From positions 62,001 to 126,000 of the forward strand of contig DASZNF010000141.1 in assembly GCA_035551355.1 (NCBI GenBank): 64,000 nucleotides of DNA, written 5' to 3'. Made by a program: the position numbers and the translations under genes. Shown here piece after piece: positions 1 through 9,325 of this stretch. Each line of letters opens with the position of its first letter. Position 1 is the first letter of the stretch. This DNA comes from DATATV01 sp035551355. GTDB taxonomy: Bacteria; Actinomycetota; Actinomycetes; Mycobacteriales; Pseudonocardiaceae. The notes under the pieces are model-generated. The model ran no database searches. It was not told the origin of the DNA and saw nothing but the letters and a program-made list of their open reading frames with translations.

Positions 1-128
1 GGTGGGAGTACCCCTCGCGATACCTGTGCACCGACCAAAGTACCGGCGGCGGCAAGCGGCTCCCCGAGGTGACCCTTGTCGGAGCAGCTTCAGGGTACTA
101 CAGTACGACGAGAAGTACCCAACAATGA
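1..128 (+). CDS. possible 3' end of an unidentified gene cut by the window edge
   Basis: One frame stays open from base 3 to a TGA at 126-128, giving about 41 residues that end in STTRSTQQ. Third positions are mostly G or C, as in the real genes of the window, which is why it is listed. I recognise no family in so short a tail. The open frame could be chance in G+C-rich DNA, and the stretch could instead be the upstream region of the hydrolase gene at 205. It overlaps the AGTACC repeats described separately. Confidence 0.25.
   Translation, partial: WEYPSRYLCTDQSTGGGKRLPEVTLVGAASGYYSTTRSTQQ
93..120. promoter_or_regulatory. inverted repeat upstream of the CocE-type hydrolase
   Basis: GGGTACT (93-99) and AGTACCC (114-120) form a perfect 7-bp inverted repeat with a 14-base spacer, 85 bases before the hydrolase start. 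The same AGTACC core occurs again at 7-12 and 39-44. Repeated half-sites ahead of a gene suggest a regulator binding region. No regulator gene is adjacent, and the sequence may also be coding, so function is inferred only. Confidence 0.3.
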
Positions 129-204
129 TCGGGCCGACAATCCCGAATCCCGCCGGAACTCTTTCGTGACCACGCCGCAGTGACCACAAAGCAGTGGAGT
201 CCCG

Positions 205-2148
205 ATGTCGATTACCGAGATTCAACAGCCGGCGCCGCCCGCCACGGACGGACCGGAGCCGCGCTACGAGGTCGAACTCATTCGCGATCTCCGCATTCCG
301 ACCGACGATTCGGACATTTCCCTGTCCGCCGATCTTTTTCTCCCGGTCACCGCCGATCCGGTGCCCGCGACAGTGACGATCCTGCCCTACCGCAAGGACA
401 ACGTGGCCGGGCACGAGAACCATGCCACGCTGCGCTGGTTCGCCGAGCGCGGTTTCGCCGGACTGCTGGTGGACCTGCGCGGCACCGGTTCCTCGGACGG
501 TACCCAGTTCCCGCCGTTCGATCCGCGCGAGGCCGACGACGCCGCGGCGGTGATCGCCTGGGCCGCCGCGCAACCCTGGTGCACCGGTCACATCGGCATG
601 TGGGGCCACTCCTACGGGGCCATCCTGGCGCTGCGCACCGCCGCCCGGCGGCCACCCGACCTCAAGGCGATCGTGCCGATCATGGGCGCGTTCGACCCCG
701 GCCGCGAACTGATTCATCCAGCCGACGGGCCGGGCTTCGTCATCACCGCGTCCTGGGGCATGCACACCCTGCTCAACCAGTTGCTGCCGCCGCTGCACGA
801 TCACTTCACTCCCGAGCAGCAGCGTCGTTGGCGGGATCGGCTGCGGGCCGCGGAACCGTGGATCGTGGACCTGTTCCGGCACGGCCCGGAGGACCCACTG
901 TGGCGGTCCCGGGCGATCGACGCGTCCGCGCTGGACATCCCGGCATTCTTCATCGCCGGCTGGCGCGACTGGTTCTGCACGCCCATGGTCCGTGCCTACG
1001 AAACCGTTGGCACGCCAAGGAAACTGCTGATCGGTCCGTGGGGACACGACACCCCGGACACGGCCGAGCACGAGCCGGTCGAACACCGCGGCCTGCTGCT
1101 GGACTGGTGGCGCCGCTGGCTGCGCGACCCCGCGCCGGCGAGCGACGATCAGGCCGAGGTGCTGTTGTTCGAACAGGGCGGCACCGGCCGGTGGCGAGAG
1201 TTTCCCGGCTGGCCCCGGGATGCCGGCACGCTCACCCTGTCCACAACGGACTCGACGACACTGCTCCCGGACACCGGGACGCGACCCGCGGACCAGGTGA
1301 TCGGTGAGGCGGTGTCCGACCCGGCGATCGGCGCGGTCAGCGGGGTTTGGGGCACGCTGACCGCCGACGCCGGACTGCCACCCGACCAGCACGAGGACGA
1401 TGTGCGCGGGCTGGCCGTCACCGGCGAACCACTGACCGGCGATCTGGTCATCGCCGGCCGGCCGGTGGTGTCCGTTGCGGTCGCCGAGGGCAGCACGTTC
1501 AGCCGGATCGTGGTGCGGCTGACCGACGTCGACCCGCTGGGCCGCTCCCGGCTGATCAGCGCGGGCACCCTGGTCGGCGAGTGCTCGCCGGGCAGCAGGC
1601 TGATCACCCTGGATCCCACCTGTTACCGGGTCGGGGTGGGGCACCGGATCCGGATTTCGCTCAGTGACGCCGATTTCCCGTGGCTGTGGCCGACTCCCCG
1701 GGTGTTCGGCGAGCCCGCGGTGCTACGGGTGCACCAGGTCGCGGTGTCCCTTCCCCAACTGGACGACGCCGACGGTCGCGTGGTGACTCCGGCCCGGCCA
1801 CCGCGGCCCGAGGTCGTTTCCGCCGGGCCGCTGGCGGGTCCGTGGATCACCGTCGGCCGGGACATCGCCAACGGCCGCGTCGAGATCCACCGCGGTTACC
1901 AGCACACCGCGCCCACCCCGGACCGGGAACACCTGGTGGAAACCAGTAATTCGCTGACCCTCACGGTCGGCCGGGCCCACCCGGAGGCCGCGCGGGCCCA
2001 CGGGGTCAGCACTGCGGTGGTGACATTCAACAGCGGCGAGCGCGTCGTCGCCCGGGTGCGGCTGCACATGACCCGTACGTCGATGACCGTCGAGGGACAG
2101 ATCGACATCGACGGAACGACCACCTTCTCCCGGCGCTGGTCGGCCTGA
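205..2148 (+). CDS. CocE/NonD-family serine hydrolase (X-Pro dipeptidyl-peptidase-like)
   Basis: This 647-residue protein has the layout of CocE/X-Pro dipeptidyl peptidases: an alpha/beta-hydrolase core followed by a C-terminal jelly-roll domain (roughly residues 320-560). The nucleophile elbow GHSYG puts the catalytic serine at 136; Asp255 (GWRDW) and His281 (PWGHD) fit the rest of the triad. Family members hydrolyse esters or amides, including X-Pro peptides and cocaine-like esters, and the substrate cannot be read from sequence. No signal peptide is visible, so it is probably cytoplasmic. GGAG at 196-199 supports the ATG at 205. It lies 70 bases before a peptide-type ABC importer on the same strand, which suggests it processes what that importer brings in (inference). 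Confidence 0.9.
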   Translation: MSITEIQQPAPPATDGPEPRYEVELIRDLRIPTDDSDISLSADLFLPVTADPVPATVTILPYRKDNVAGHENHATLRWFAERGFAGLLVDLRGTGSSDGTQFPPFDPREADDAAAVIAWAAAQPWCTGHIGMWGHSYGAILALRTAARRPPDLKAIVPIMGAFDPGRELIHPADGPGFVITASWGMHTLLNQLLPPLHDHFTPEQQRRWRDRLRAAEPWIVDLFRHGPEDPLWRSRAIDASALDIPAFFIAGWRDWFCTPMVRAYETVGTPRKLLIGPWGHDTPDTAEHEPVEHRGLLLDWWRRWLRDPAPASDDQAEVLLFEQGGTGRWREFPGWPRDAGTLTLSTTDSTTLLPDTGTRPADQVIGEAVSDPAIGAVSGVWGTLTADAGLPPDQHEDDVRGLAVTGEPLTGDLVIAGRPVVSVAVAEGSTFSRIVVRLTDVDPLGRSRLISAGTLVGECSPGSRLITLDPTCYRVGVGHRIRISLSDADFPWLWPTPRVFGEPAVLRVHQVAVSLPQLDDADGRVVTPARPPRPEVVSAGPLAGPWITVGRDIANGRVEIHRGYQHTAPTPDREHLVETSNSLTLTVGRAHPEAARAHGVSTAVVTFNSGERVVARVRLHMTRTSMTVEGQIDIDGTTTFSRRWSA

Positions 2149-2218
2149 CCGGCGCTCAGCTCCCCAACGGCGCCGCGATCGGTGCGGCGTGCTGTCCGCA
2201 GAAAAATGGTGATCAACG

Positions 2219-3763
2219 GTGATCAGTAAACTCTTCTCCCGAACCGCGGCCACGGTCGCGGTATGCGTGGGCGCGCTGGTGGCGGCGGGCTGCTCCGCGG
2301 GCACCACGGCGGACTCCGGCACCGGCTCGACCGGCGTGCTCAACGTCGGCTACCCGTACGCGCCGAACGACCTGGATCCGGCCAAGATCAACGCGGCCAT
2401 GGAGTGGTACGCCGACCTGGCCTACGACCCGCTGATCTACCTCGCCCCGAACGGCCGGCTGCAGCCGCGGCTGGCCACCAGCTGGGGTTATGTGGGTGCC
2501 GACAACACCCAGTTCGACCTGCGCCTGCGGGCCAACACCGAATTCAGCGACGGCTCGCCACTGACCGCCGCGGTGGTGAAGTCCAACATCGACTACTTCC
2601 GGCAGGCCGGTGGCGCGACCGCGCCCTACCTGGCGCCGATCCAGTCGATCGACACGCCCGATCCGCTGACCGTCCACATCGTCCTGTCCCAACCCGATCC
2701 CTTGCTGCCGCAGATCTTCACCCAGGAGTTCCAGGCGGGCAACGTGACCAGCGGGCCCGCGCTGGCCGCACCGCAGACGATGGCCACTCAGACCTTCGGC
2801 GCCGGGCAGTACATGCTCGACACCGCGGCCACGGTGTCCGGCGATCACTACACCTTCGTGCCCAACCCGCACTACTGGAACAAGAGCGCGGTGCACTACT
2901 CGCGGATCGTGGTGCACGTGCTGGCCAACCCGAACACCGCGCTGGCCGCACTGAAAACCGGTCAGGTGCAGGTGATCCAGGGCGACTACTCCACCGCCGA
3001 CTCGGCCAGCTCGGCCGGCCTCACCGTGGCCAGTGACCCGGAGGTGTTCCAGGGACTGGCGCTGGCCGACCGGTCGGGCACCGTGGTCAGGGCGCTGGGC
3101 GACGTGCGGGTCCGGCAGGCGCTGAACTACGCGGTGGACCGGCAGAAAATCAGCAGCGCGCTGCTGGGCCGGTACGGCACGCCCACCGAGGAGATCGCCA
3201 TGCCCGGCGGCGACGGCTACTCCGCCACCCACCTCTACAGCTACGACCCGGCCAAGGCGAAGTCGCTGCTGGCCCAGGCCGGCTACGCCAACGGGTTCAC
3301 CCTGCCGGTGCTGAATTACGAAAGCTTCAACACGGTCACCCAGGCCATCGCCGACGAACTCAAGGCGGTCGGCGTGACGCTGCAGTTGACCAACGACAGC
3401 GACCCCACCCAGTACCTGCGGGACATGGACAGCCAGAAGTACGCGGCCTATGCCATCGGCTTCGGCAGTCAGCCCATCTTCGTCGAGGGCCCGCAGCTGT
3501 TCCTGCCCAGTGCGACCCAGTTCAACCCGTTCCACAGCACCGACCCGCAGATCCAGTCGCTGTACAACCAGGCCGCCGCCGCCGCGCCCGCGCAACGGTC
3601 CACATTGGACCAGCAGATCGTGCAGCGTATCGATCAACAGGGATGGTTCGTTCCGGTGACCACCCAACCGGTGGTGCTGTTCGCCAAGTCGACCGTCGCC
3701 GGGGTCCAGGCGACCGCGTCGACGCCGAGCGGTGACCCGGTGGAATGGCATTCCGCGTCGTGA
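2219..3763 (+). CDS. ABC transporter substrate-binding lipoprotein, family 5 (peptide/opine/nickel type)
   Basis: A 514-residue extracytoplasmic solute-binding protein of family 5 (DppA/OppA type). The N-terminus is a lipoprotein signal: a basic start, a hydrophobic stretch and the lipobox VAAGC, with the lipidated cysteine at residue 25. The body carries the family pattern, including LATSW near residue 85, LNYAVDR near 300 and a C-terminal region handling long ligands. The start is GTG; the ATG at 2206 is in another frame and soon stops. It heads the importer genes that follow and would hold the substrate outside the membrane. Dipeptides or oligopeptides are the usual cargo, supported here by the neighbouring CocE-type hydrolase, but nickel or opines are not excluded. 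Confidence 0.92.
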   Translation: MISKLFSRTAATVAVCVGALVAAGCSAGTTADSGTGSTGVLNVGYPYAPNDLDPAKINAAMEWYADLAYDPLIYLAPNGRLQPRLATSWGYVGADNTQFDLRLRANTEFSDGSPLTAAVVKSNIDYFRQAGGATAPYLAPIQSIDTPDPLTVHIVLSQPDPLLPQIFTQEFQAGNVTSGPALAAPQTMATQTFGAGQYMLDTAATVSGDHYTFVPNPHYWNKSAVHYSRIVVHVLANPNTALAALKTGQVQVIQGDYSTADSASSAGLTVASDPEVFQGLALADRSGTVVRALGDVRVRQALNYAVDRQKISSALLGRYGTPTEEIAMPGGDGYSATHLYSYDPAKAKSLLAQAGYANGFTLPVLNYESFNTVTQAIADELKAVGVTLQLTNDSDPTQYLRDMDSQKYAAYAIGFGSQPIFVEGPQLFLPSATQFNPFHSTDPQIQSLYNQAAAAAPAQRSTLDQQIVQRIDQQGWFVPVTTQPVVLFAKSTVAGVQATASTPSGDPVEWHSAS

Positions 3764-3807
3764 CAACCCGCTGATACGACACTCGAGTCGACCGTCGGGA
3801 GGTTGAT

Positions 3808-4749
3808 GTGTACCGGTTCATCCTGCGCAGGCTGGCCATGTCGGTGGTGGTGGTCTTCGCGGTCTCGCTGCTGACTTTCCTGTTGGAGGCGCTGGTGCCC
3901 GGCGATGCCGCGCGCACCATCCTCGGCCAGAACTACACCCCGCAGGCGTACGCCCAACTGCGTGCGCAACTGGGCCTGGACCGGCCGCTGCTGGTGCAGT
4001 ACTGGGACTGGCTGGTCGGTGCGCTACACGGAAACCTCGGGGTGTCGCCGATCAGCGGGCTGGACGTGGGCAGCCAGGTGGTGGCCCGGTTGGGCGTGAC
4101 GCTCAGCCTGATCGTGGTCACCACCCTGGTCGCCGCGGTGGTCGGCATCGTGCTCGGGGTGCTGGGCGCGGTGCGCGGCGGGGTGCTGGGCAAGTTGGTG
4201 GATGTGTTGTCCCTGGTGGGCTTCGCGTTGCCCGCGTTCTGGTTCGGCCTGGTGCTGGTCACCGTGTTCGCGGTCAGCATCCGGCTGTTGCCCGCCACGG
4301 GTTACACCGCGTTCGCCAGTTCGCCCTCGGCCTGGCTGCACACCATCATCCTGCCGGTGATCGCCCTGGCCGTGCAGCCGATCGCGGTGATCGCCAAGCA
4401 GACCCGGGACGGCATGTCCGACACGCTGCGCAAGGACTTCGTGCACAGCCTGCGCGCCAACGGCGCGTCGGAGTTCTCCGTGCTGTTCCGGCACGGCCTG
4501 CGCAACGCGGCCATCCCGGTGGTCACCGTGGTCGGGTTGATGTTCGTCGGACTGCTCAACGCGACCGTGCTGGTCGAGACCGTGTTCGCCATGCCAGGGC
4601 TGGGCGGCCTGGCCGTGCAGTCCAGCATGCAACACGATCTGCCGGTCATCCAGGGGCTCGCGGTCGCCTTCACGGTGATCGTGGTGCTGGTCAACCTGCT
4701 GGTCGATCTGGCGTACGGCTGGCTCAACCCGAAGGTGCGTGTGGCATGA
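3808..4749 (+). CDS. ABC transporter permease, DppB/OppB type
   Basis: A 313-residue inner-membrane permease with about six membrane segments. It has the long first periplasmic loop of DppB proteins (LVPGDAAR followed by LRAQLGLDRPL) and the cytoplasmic coupling loop around LRANGASEFSVLFRHGLRNA, which contacts the ATPase. GGGAGG at 3797-3802 places the start at the GTG at 3808; the nearby ATG at 3806 is in another frame. Its stop overlaps the start of the next gene (ATGA at 4746-4749), so the two are translationally coupled. It forms half of the channel for the substrate bound by the lipoprotein upstream. Confidence 0.93.
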   Translation: MYRFILRRLAMSVVVVFAVSLLTFLLEALVPGDAARTILGQNYTPQAYAQLRAQLGLDRPLLVQYWDWLVGALHGNLGVSPISGLDVGSQVVARLGVTLSLIVVTTLVAAVVGIVLGVLGAVRGGVLGKLVDVLSLVGFALPAFWFGLVLVTVFAVSIRLLPATGYTAFASSPSAWLHTIILPVIALAVQPIAVIAKQTRDGMSDTLRKDFVHSLRANGASEFSVLFRHGLRNAAIPVVTVVGLMFVGLLNATVLVETVFAMPGLGGLAVQSSMQHDLPVIQGLAVAFTVIVVLVNLLVDLAYGWLNPKVRVA

Positions 4750-6686
4750 CCGAGCCGAGCGAACCTCTTGCGGGCAAGGCTTCCGCGCGTCCCGCCCGAC
4801 TGTGGCGCACGCTGCTGCGCCGCCCGGTCGCGGTGGTCGCGCTGGCCTATCTTGGTCTGCTGATCGTGGCCGCGGCGGCCGCACCGCTGCTGGCGCCCTA
4901 CGACCCGACCGCGACCGACCTGGACCATGTGCTGTCCGGGCCGACCCTGTCGCATCCGTTCGGCACCGACAATCTGGGCCGGGATGTGTTGTCCCGCTTG
5001 ATGTACGGCGGGCGGGTCAGTCTCACCGGGGTGGCCGAGGCGGTGCTCACCACGCTGGTCCTTGGTGTGACCGCCGGGCTGCTGGCCGGGTTCGCCGGCG
5101 GCTGGGTGGACCGGGTGATCTCCTGGATCGTCGACATGGTGCTGGCCGTGCCGGTGATCATCACGCTGCTGGTGGTGCTGTCCGTGGTGGGCAGCAACGA
5201 AACCGCGGCGATGATCACCGTCGGCGTGCTCACCGCGCCCGGGCTCGCCCGGGTAGTGCGCGGCACGACAATGGCGGTACGCAAGGAACTTTACGTTTCC
5301 GCCGCACGCGTGGCCGGGCTGCCCGGCAGGCGTATCGTGATCGGCCAGGTGCTGCCAAGGGCGGCCGGGCCGATCATCGTGCAGGTATCGCTCGGCGCGG
5401 GCGGAGCGCTGCTGGCCCAGGCCGGCATCGAGTTCCTCGGTCTCGGTGTGCAACCGCCCACCCCGACCTGGGGCGGCATGGTCAACGACGCCTCACAGGT
5501 GATCGACAAACAGCCGTTCCTGTTGCTGCCCACCGGATTGGTGGTCGGGCTGGCCATTCTGGCATTCGGGTTGCTCGGCGACGCGGTGCGCGACGCCGCC
5601 GCGGACCGCGGTTCCCGCTCATCGACCAGGATCCGGCGGCGCAGGGCCGGGCCCGTCCAGCCGGTGTCGCCCGAGGCACCGGGGGCGTTGCTGGAACTGC
5701 GGGACGTGCGGGTCGAACTGACCGGGCTGGACGGAAATCGGGACGCGGTGCCGGTGGTGGACGGGGTAAGCCTGCACATCAGTCCCGGGGAGACCGTCGG
5801 ACTGGTCGGGGAATCCGGTTGTGGCAAGAGCATCACCGGCCGCGCCGTGCTCGGTCTGCTGCCGCCCGGCGCGGAATGCACCGCCGGTGGCATCTTCTTC
5901 GACGGCGCCCGGCTGACCGCCCGCAGCCGGCGCGCCGCGCGAGGGAAGCGGATCGCGCTGGTGTCCCAGGAACCGGTGGGCAGCCTGGACCCGGTGTTCA
6001 CCGTGGGCCACCAGGTCGACGAGCTGGTGCGCCGCCACCACGGCGGGCGCCGGGCCGCGGTGCGGGCCCGCACCCTGGACCTCCTGGCCAGCGTGCGGTT
6101 GCCCGATCCGGCGGCGGTGGTGAAGCGGTATCCGCACGAGCTGTCCGGCGGGATGGCGCAGCGGGTCGCGATCGCCATGGCGCTGGCCGGCGATCCGCGG
6201 CTGTTGATCGCCGACGAGCCGACCACCGCGCTGGACGTGACCGTGCAGGCGGAGATCCTGGATCTGCTGCGCGGTCTGCAACAGCAACGCGGCATGGCGA
6301 TCCTGCTGATCAGCCACGACTGGGGCGTGGTGGCGGATCTCTGCGCGCGGGCGTACGTGATGTACGCCGGGCACATCGTGGAATCCGCGCCGGTGCTGCC
6401 CCTGGTCGACGGGCCGCGCCACCCCTACACCGCGGGTCTGCTGCGCTGTGGGCCGCGCAGCGTCGCGCCGCGCACGATGCTGCGGGCTATCGAGGGCGGC
6501 GTCCCCGGCCCGGGGGAGTGGCCGGCCGGCTGTCATTTCCGGGCACGGTGCCCGTTGGCGGACAACGACTGCGCGCAGGGGCCGATCGCGATGGCCGAGC
6601 CGGAATCCGGCCACCGCACCCGCTGCCTGCACCACACCGACCTGGCGAAGGAGAGCGACGATGAGCCCATCGGCACCCCTGCTTGA
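4746..6686 (+). CDS. fused ABC permease (DppC type) and ATPase (DppD type)
   Basis: This 646-residue protein joins two usually separate importer parts. Residues 1-290 are a DppC-type permease: an N-terminal membrane segment, FGTDNLGRDVLSR, about five further segments and the coupling loop near YVSAARVAGLPGRR. A short basic linker follows. Residues 310-640 are a complete ABC ATPase with Walker A GESGCGKS (Lys361), a Q-loop in SQEPVGSLDPV, signature LSGGMAQR, Walker B LLIADEPTTALD and switch His in ISHDW. The cysteine-containing C-terminal oligopeptide-transporter extension is also present. No in-frame stop or frameshift lies between the halves, so the fusion looks genuine. It overlaps the upstream gene by 4 bases and the downstream ATPase gene by 26. 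Confidence 0.93.
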   Translation: MTEPSEPLAGKASARPARLWRTLLRRPVAVVALAYLGLLIVAAAAAPLLAPYDPTATDLDHVLSGPTLSHPFGTDNLGRDVLSRLMYGGRVSLTGVAEAVLTTLVLGVTAGLLAGFAGGWVDRVISWIVDMVLAVPVIITLLVVLSVVGSNETAAMITVGVLTAPGLARVVRGTTMAVRKELYVSAARVAGLPGRRIVIGQVLPRAAGPIIVQVSLGAGGALLAQAGIEFLGLGVQPPTPTWGGMVNDASQVIDKQPFLLLPTGLVVGLAILAFGLLGDAVRDAAADRGSRSSTRIRRRRAGPVQPVSPEAPGALLELRDVRVELTGLDGNRDAVPVVDGVSLHISPGETVGLVGESGCGKSITGRAVLGLLPPGAECTAGGIFFDGARLTARSRRAARGKRIALVSQEPVGSLDPVFTVGHQVDELVRRHHGGRRAAVRARTLDLLASVRLPDPAAVVKRYPHELSGGMAQRVAIAMALAGDPRLLIADEPTTALDVTVQAEILDLLRGLQQQRGMAILLISHDWGVVADLCARAYVMYAGHIVESAPVLPLVDGPRHPYTAGLLRCGPRSVAPRTMLRAIEGGVPGPGEWPAGCHFRARCPLADNDCAQGPIAMAEPESGHRTRCLHHTDLAKESDDEPIGTPA

Positions 6687-7707
6687 CGTGCGGGATCTGC
6701 GGGTGAGCTTCCCCGCGCGGAGCCGCTCGGGCGGCCGGGTCACCGCGGTGGACGGAGTGAGCCTGAACGTGGCCCCGGGCGAAACCCTTGGCCTGGTCGG
6801 CGAATCCGGCTCGGGCAAGTCGACCGTCGGCAACGCGGTGCTCGGCCTGGCCGAACCGGAGGCGGGCCGGATTCTGTTCCACGGCAACGACATCGCCCAT
6901 CTCGCGCCGCGCAGGCGGGGCGCGATGACCCGGCAGTTGCAGGTGGTGTTCCAGGATCCGTACAGCTCACTGAACCCGTCCCGCACGGTCGGGCACACGC
7001 TGGCCGAACCGTTGCGGTACCACCGGGGTGGCTCGCGAGCGGACGCCGCCGCCCGGGTCGGCGAGGTGCTGACCCGGGTCGGTCTGTCCCCGGAGGCGGC
7101 GCACCGGTATCCGGCCCAGTTCTCCGGCGGGCAACGGCAGCGCATCGCCATCGCCCGGGCGCTGATCCTGGAACCGGAGCTGTTGATCTGCGACGAGCCG
7201 ACCAGCGCGCTGGATCTGTCCGTGCAGGCGCAGATCCTGAACCTGCTGGTGGATCTGCAGAATCAGCTCGGCCTGAGCTATCTGTTCATCTCACACGACA
7301 TCGATGTGATCCGGCATGTCGCGCACCGGGTCGCGGTGCTGTTGCGGGGCCGGCTGGTGGAGACCGGGCCGACCGAACGCGTCACCGAGGACCCGGTACA
7401 CCCCTACACGCGGGCGTTGCTGGCCGCCGCTCCGGTGCCCGATCCGCGGGGCCAGGCCGAGCGGCGGGCCGCCCGGGAGCTGGCCGCGCGGCCGTCCGGC
7501 CGGATTCCGGTGTCCGGAGTGGGCTGCCCGTACACCGCGCGCTGCCCGGACGCGACCACAGTGTGCGCGGAGAACCGGCCCGAGTTGGTGAACCTGGCCG
7601 CGGACACCGCGGTGGCCTGTCACCACCACGCCCCGCCGGAAGCGGCCTGCCCAGCGGCGGCGGAGCCGATCGAGGAGCGCGCACCGGAAGCCGCCGAAAT
7701 CTACTAG
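6661..7707 (+). CDS. ABC transporter ATPase, DppF/OppF type
   Basis: The second ATPase of the importer, 348 residues. It has Walker A GESGSGKS near residue 47, Q-loop FQDPYSSLNP, signature FSGGQRQR, Walker B LLICDEPTSALD and ISHD for the switch histidine. The C-terminal extension contains CPYTARCPD, typical of oligopeptide-transport ATPases that pair as a heterodimer. The start is the ATG at 6661, with AAGGAG at 6648-6653; the frame is open further upstream but that part lies inside the preceding gene. It overlaps the fused permease-ATPase gene by 26 bases. It ends 20 bases from the convergent exporter gene, leaving almost no room for a terminator. Confidence 0.93.
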   Translation: MSPSAPLLDVRDLRVSFPARSRSGGRVTAVDGVSLNVAPGETLGLVGESGSGKSTVGNAVLGLAEPEAGRILFHGNDIAHLAPRRRGAMTRQLQVVFQDPYSSLNPSRTVGHTLAEPLRYHRGGSRADAAARVGEVLTRVGLSPEAAHRYPAQFSGGQRQRIAIARALILEPELLICDEPTSALDLSVQAQILNLLVDLQNQLGLSYLFISHDIDVIRHVAHRVAVLLRGRLVETGPTERVTEDPVHPYTRALLAAAPVPDPRGQAERRAARELAARPSGRIPVSGVGCPYTARCPDATTVCAENRPELVNLAADTAVACHHHAPPEAACPAAAEPIEERAPEAAEIY

Positions 7708-7726
7708 TCTCATCTCCTGGCCCCCG

Positions 7727-9280
7727 TCACTTCCGGCGAGAACCGGTCAGCGGGACCTCGCGTAGCAGCACGGTGAGCACCAACCCGCACAGCAGCACCG
7801 GCAGGGCGAATCGGAAGGTGTCGGTGAGCGCGTCACCGAAGGCCAGTCGCACCCCGCGGGCCACCGCGGCGGGCAGCGATCGCACCAGTCCCGGGGTGAT
7901 CGCGGAGGGCTGCAGGCCGCGCACACCGGTCGCGGTCGGCACCCGCACGGCCAGCTGGGCCGCGAGTTCGGCGGTGAAGATGGCGCCGAACAACGAAGTG
8001 CCAAGGGACGCGCCGAGCGAGCCGCCCAGGGTGACCACCGAGGTGGCCGCGCCCAGATCGCGCACCGCGACCGCGTTCTGCGCGACCACGATCAGCACCG
8101 GCATGATCAGCCCGATCCCGATGCCCAGCAACAACAGGTACCCGCCGGAGACCACCCGGCTGGTGTCGATGTCTATTGTGGACAGTAGTACGAATGCGAC
8201 GGTGGTCAGGGCGGTGCCGGTGACGGGCAGCCAGCGGTAGCGGCCGGTGCGGGTGACCAGGTGTCCGGCCGCCTTGGAGGCTATTATGATGCCGATCATC
8301 GCGGGCAGCAACAACAATCCGGCGTCGGTCGCGGTGGTCCCGGAGGCGATCTCCAGGAACAGCGGCAGGAACGTGACACTGCCGAACCAGGCGAAGTTCA
8401 CCAGGAAGTTGACCGCGGCCGACGCGCTGAACGCACTCCGCCGGAACAACCGCAACGGCAGCACCGGCTCGACGGCGTACCGCTCGACCACCACGAACCC
8501 GGCCAGTGCCAGCACCGCGCCCCCGGCCAGCCCGAGCACGATCGGCGAACCCCACGGATACACCGTGCCCGCGCAGGAGGACACCAGCACCAGGCAGGTC
8601 AGCGCGACGCACAACACCGCGGCGCCCGGATAGTCGATGCGCGGGAGCGCCCGGTGGCGCGGCAGGTGCAGGGCCAGGGCGGTGATCACCAGCGCGGCCA
8701 CCCCGATCGGCAGGTTGAGATAGAACACCCACCGCCAGGACAGCCGGTCGGTCACCACGCCACCGACCAGCGCGCCGACCACCGGCGCGAAACTGATGAC
8801 GGCACTCAGGGAGCCCTGGTAGCGGCCGCGATCGCGGGAGTTGATCAGCTCGGCGAACGCGCCCTGTGCGCCGACCATCAATCCGCCGCCGCCGAGTCCC
8901 TGCAGCGCACGGAACTCGATCAGTTGCACCATCGAATGCGCCTGCCCGCACAGCGCCGATCCGGCCAGAAACACCACGATCGCCGCCTGGTACAAGGCTT
9001 TGCGGCCGTAGAGGTCACCCAGCTTGCCGGTCAGTGGCATGGCAAGGCACATGGCCAGCTGGTAGGCGACCACCGTCCAGAACGCCCGGCTCAACCCGCC
9101 GAGACTGCCCACGATCGCCGGCAGCGCGGTGGCCACCACGGTCTGGTCCAGCGCGGCCAGCACCAGTCCCAGCACCAGTCCCAGCAGCGGTACCAGCACC
9201 CGGGCCCGGTCAGTTCCGGACCCGGGTGCGGTGGTGCGCGAGGTGGTCGAACGCGCGCGCGGGCGCGCGGAGAAAGACAT
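7727..9280 (-). CDS. MFS multidrug exporter, DHA2 (EmrB/QacA) family
   Basis: A 517-residue major facilitator protein with about 14 membrane segments, the DHA2 layout. It shows the first-helix motif LDQTVVATALP, motif A GKLGDLYGRK and the WRWVFYLNLPIG segment typical of EmrB/QacA proteins. Such proteins expel drugs or secondary metabolites using the proton gradient. I place the start at the ATG at 9280, with GAGAGGG just upstream, rather than 39 bases earlier. It is the last gene of the minus-strand set with the PapA-like acyltransferase, ketoreductase and ketoacyl synthase III, 45 bases behind the acyltransferase. It probably exports their product (inference). Confidence 0.9.
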   Translation of the reverse strand: MSFSARPRARSTTSRTTAPGSGTDRARVLVPLLGLVLGLVLAALDQTVVATALPAIVGSLGGLSRAFWTVVAYQLAMCLAMPLTGKLGDLYGRKALYQAAIVVFLAGSALCGQAHSMVQLIEFRALQGLGGGGLMVGAQGAFAELINSRDRGRYQGSLSAVISFAPVVGALVGGVVTDRLSWRWVFYLNLPIGVAALVITALALHLPRHRALPRIDYPGAAVLCVALTCLVLVSSCAGTVYPWGSPIVLGLAGGAVLALAGFVVVERYAVEPVLPLRLFRRSAFSASAAVNFLVNFAWFGSVTFLPLFLEIASGTTATDAGLLLLPAMIGIIIASKAAGHLVTRTGRYRWLPVTGTALTTVAFVLLSTIDIDTSRVVSGGYLLLLGIGIGLIMPVLIVVAQNAVAVRDLGAATSVVTLGGSLGASLGTSLFGAIFTAELAAQLAVRVPTATGVRGLQPSAITPGLVRSLPAAVARGVRLAFGDALTDTFRFALPVLLCGLVLTVLLREVPLTGSRRK

Positions 9281-9325
9281 GCGTGAACCCTCTCGGACAA
9301 ACGGAATCGGCGCGCGCACACCGGA

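Noticed and set aside
2213..3766. Long open frame opposite the substrate-binding protein gene, and many similar antisense frames across the window
   Set aside because: Frames opposite G+C-rich genes stay open by codon bias. The sense proteins have clear families, while these translations are low-complexity Arg/Gly/His/Gln-rich with no family.
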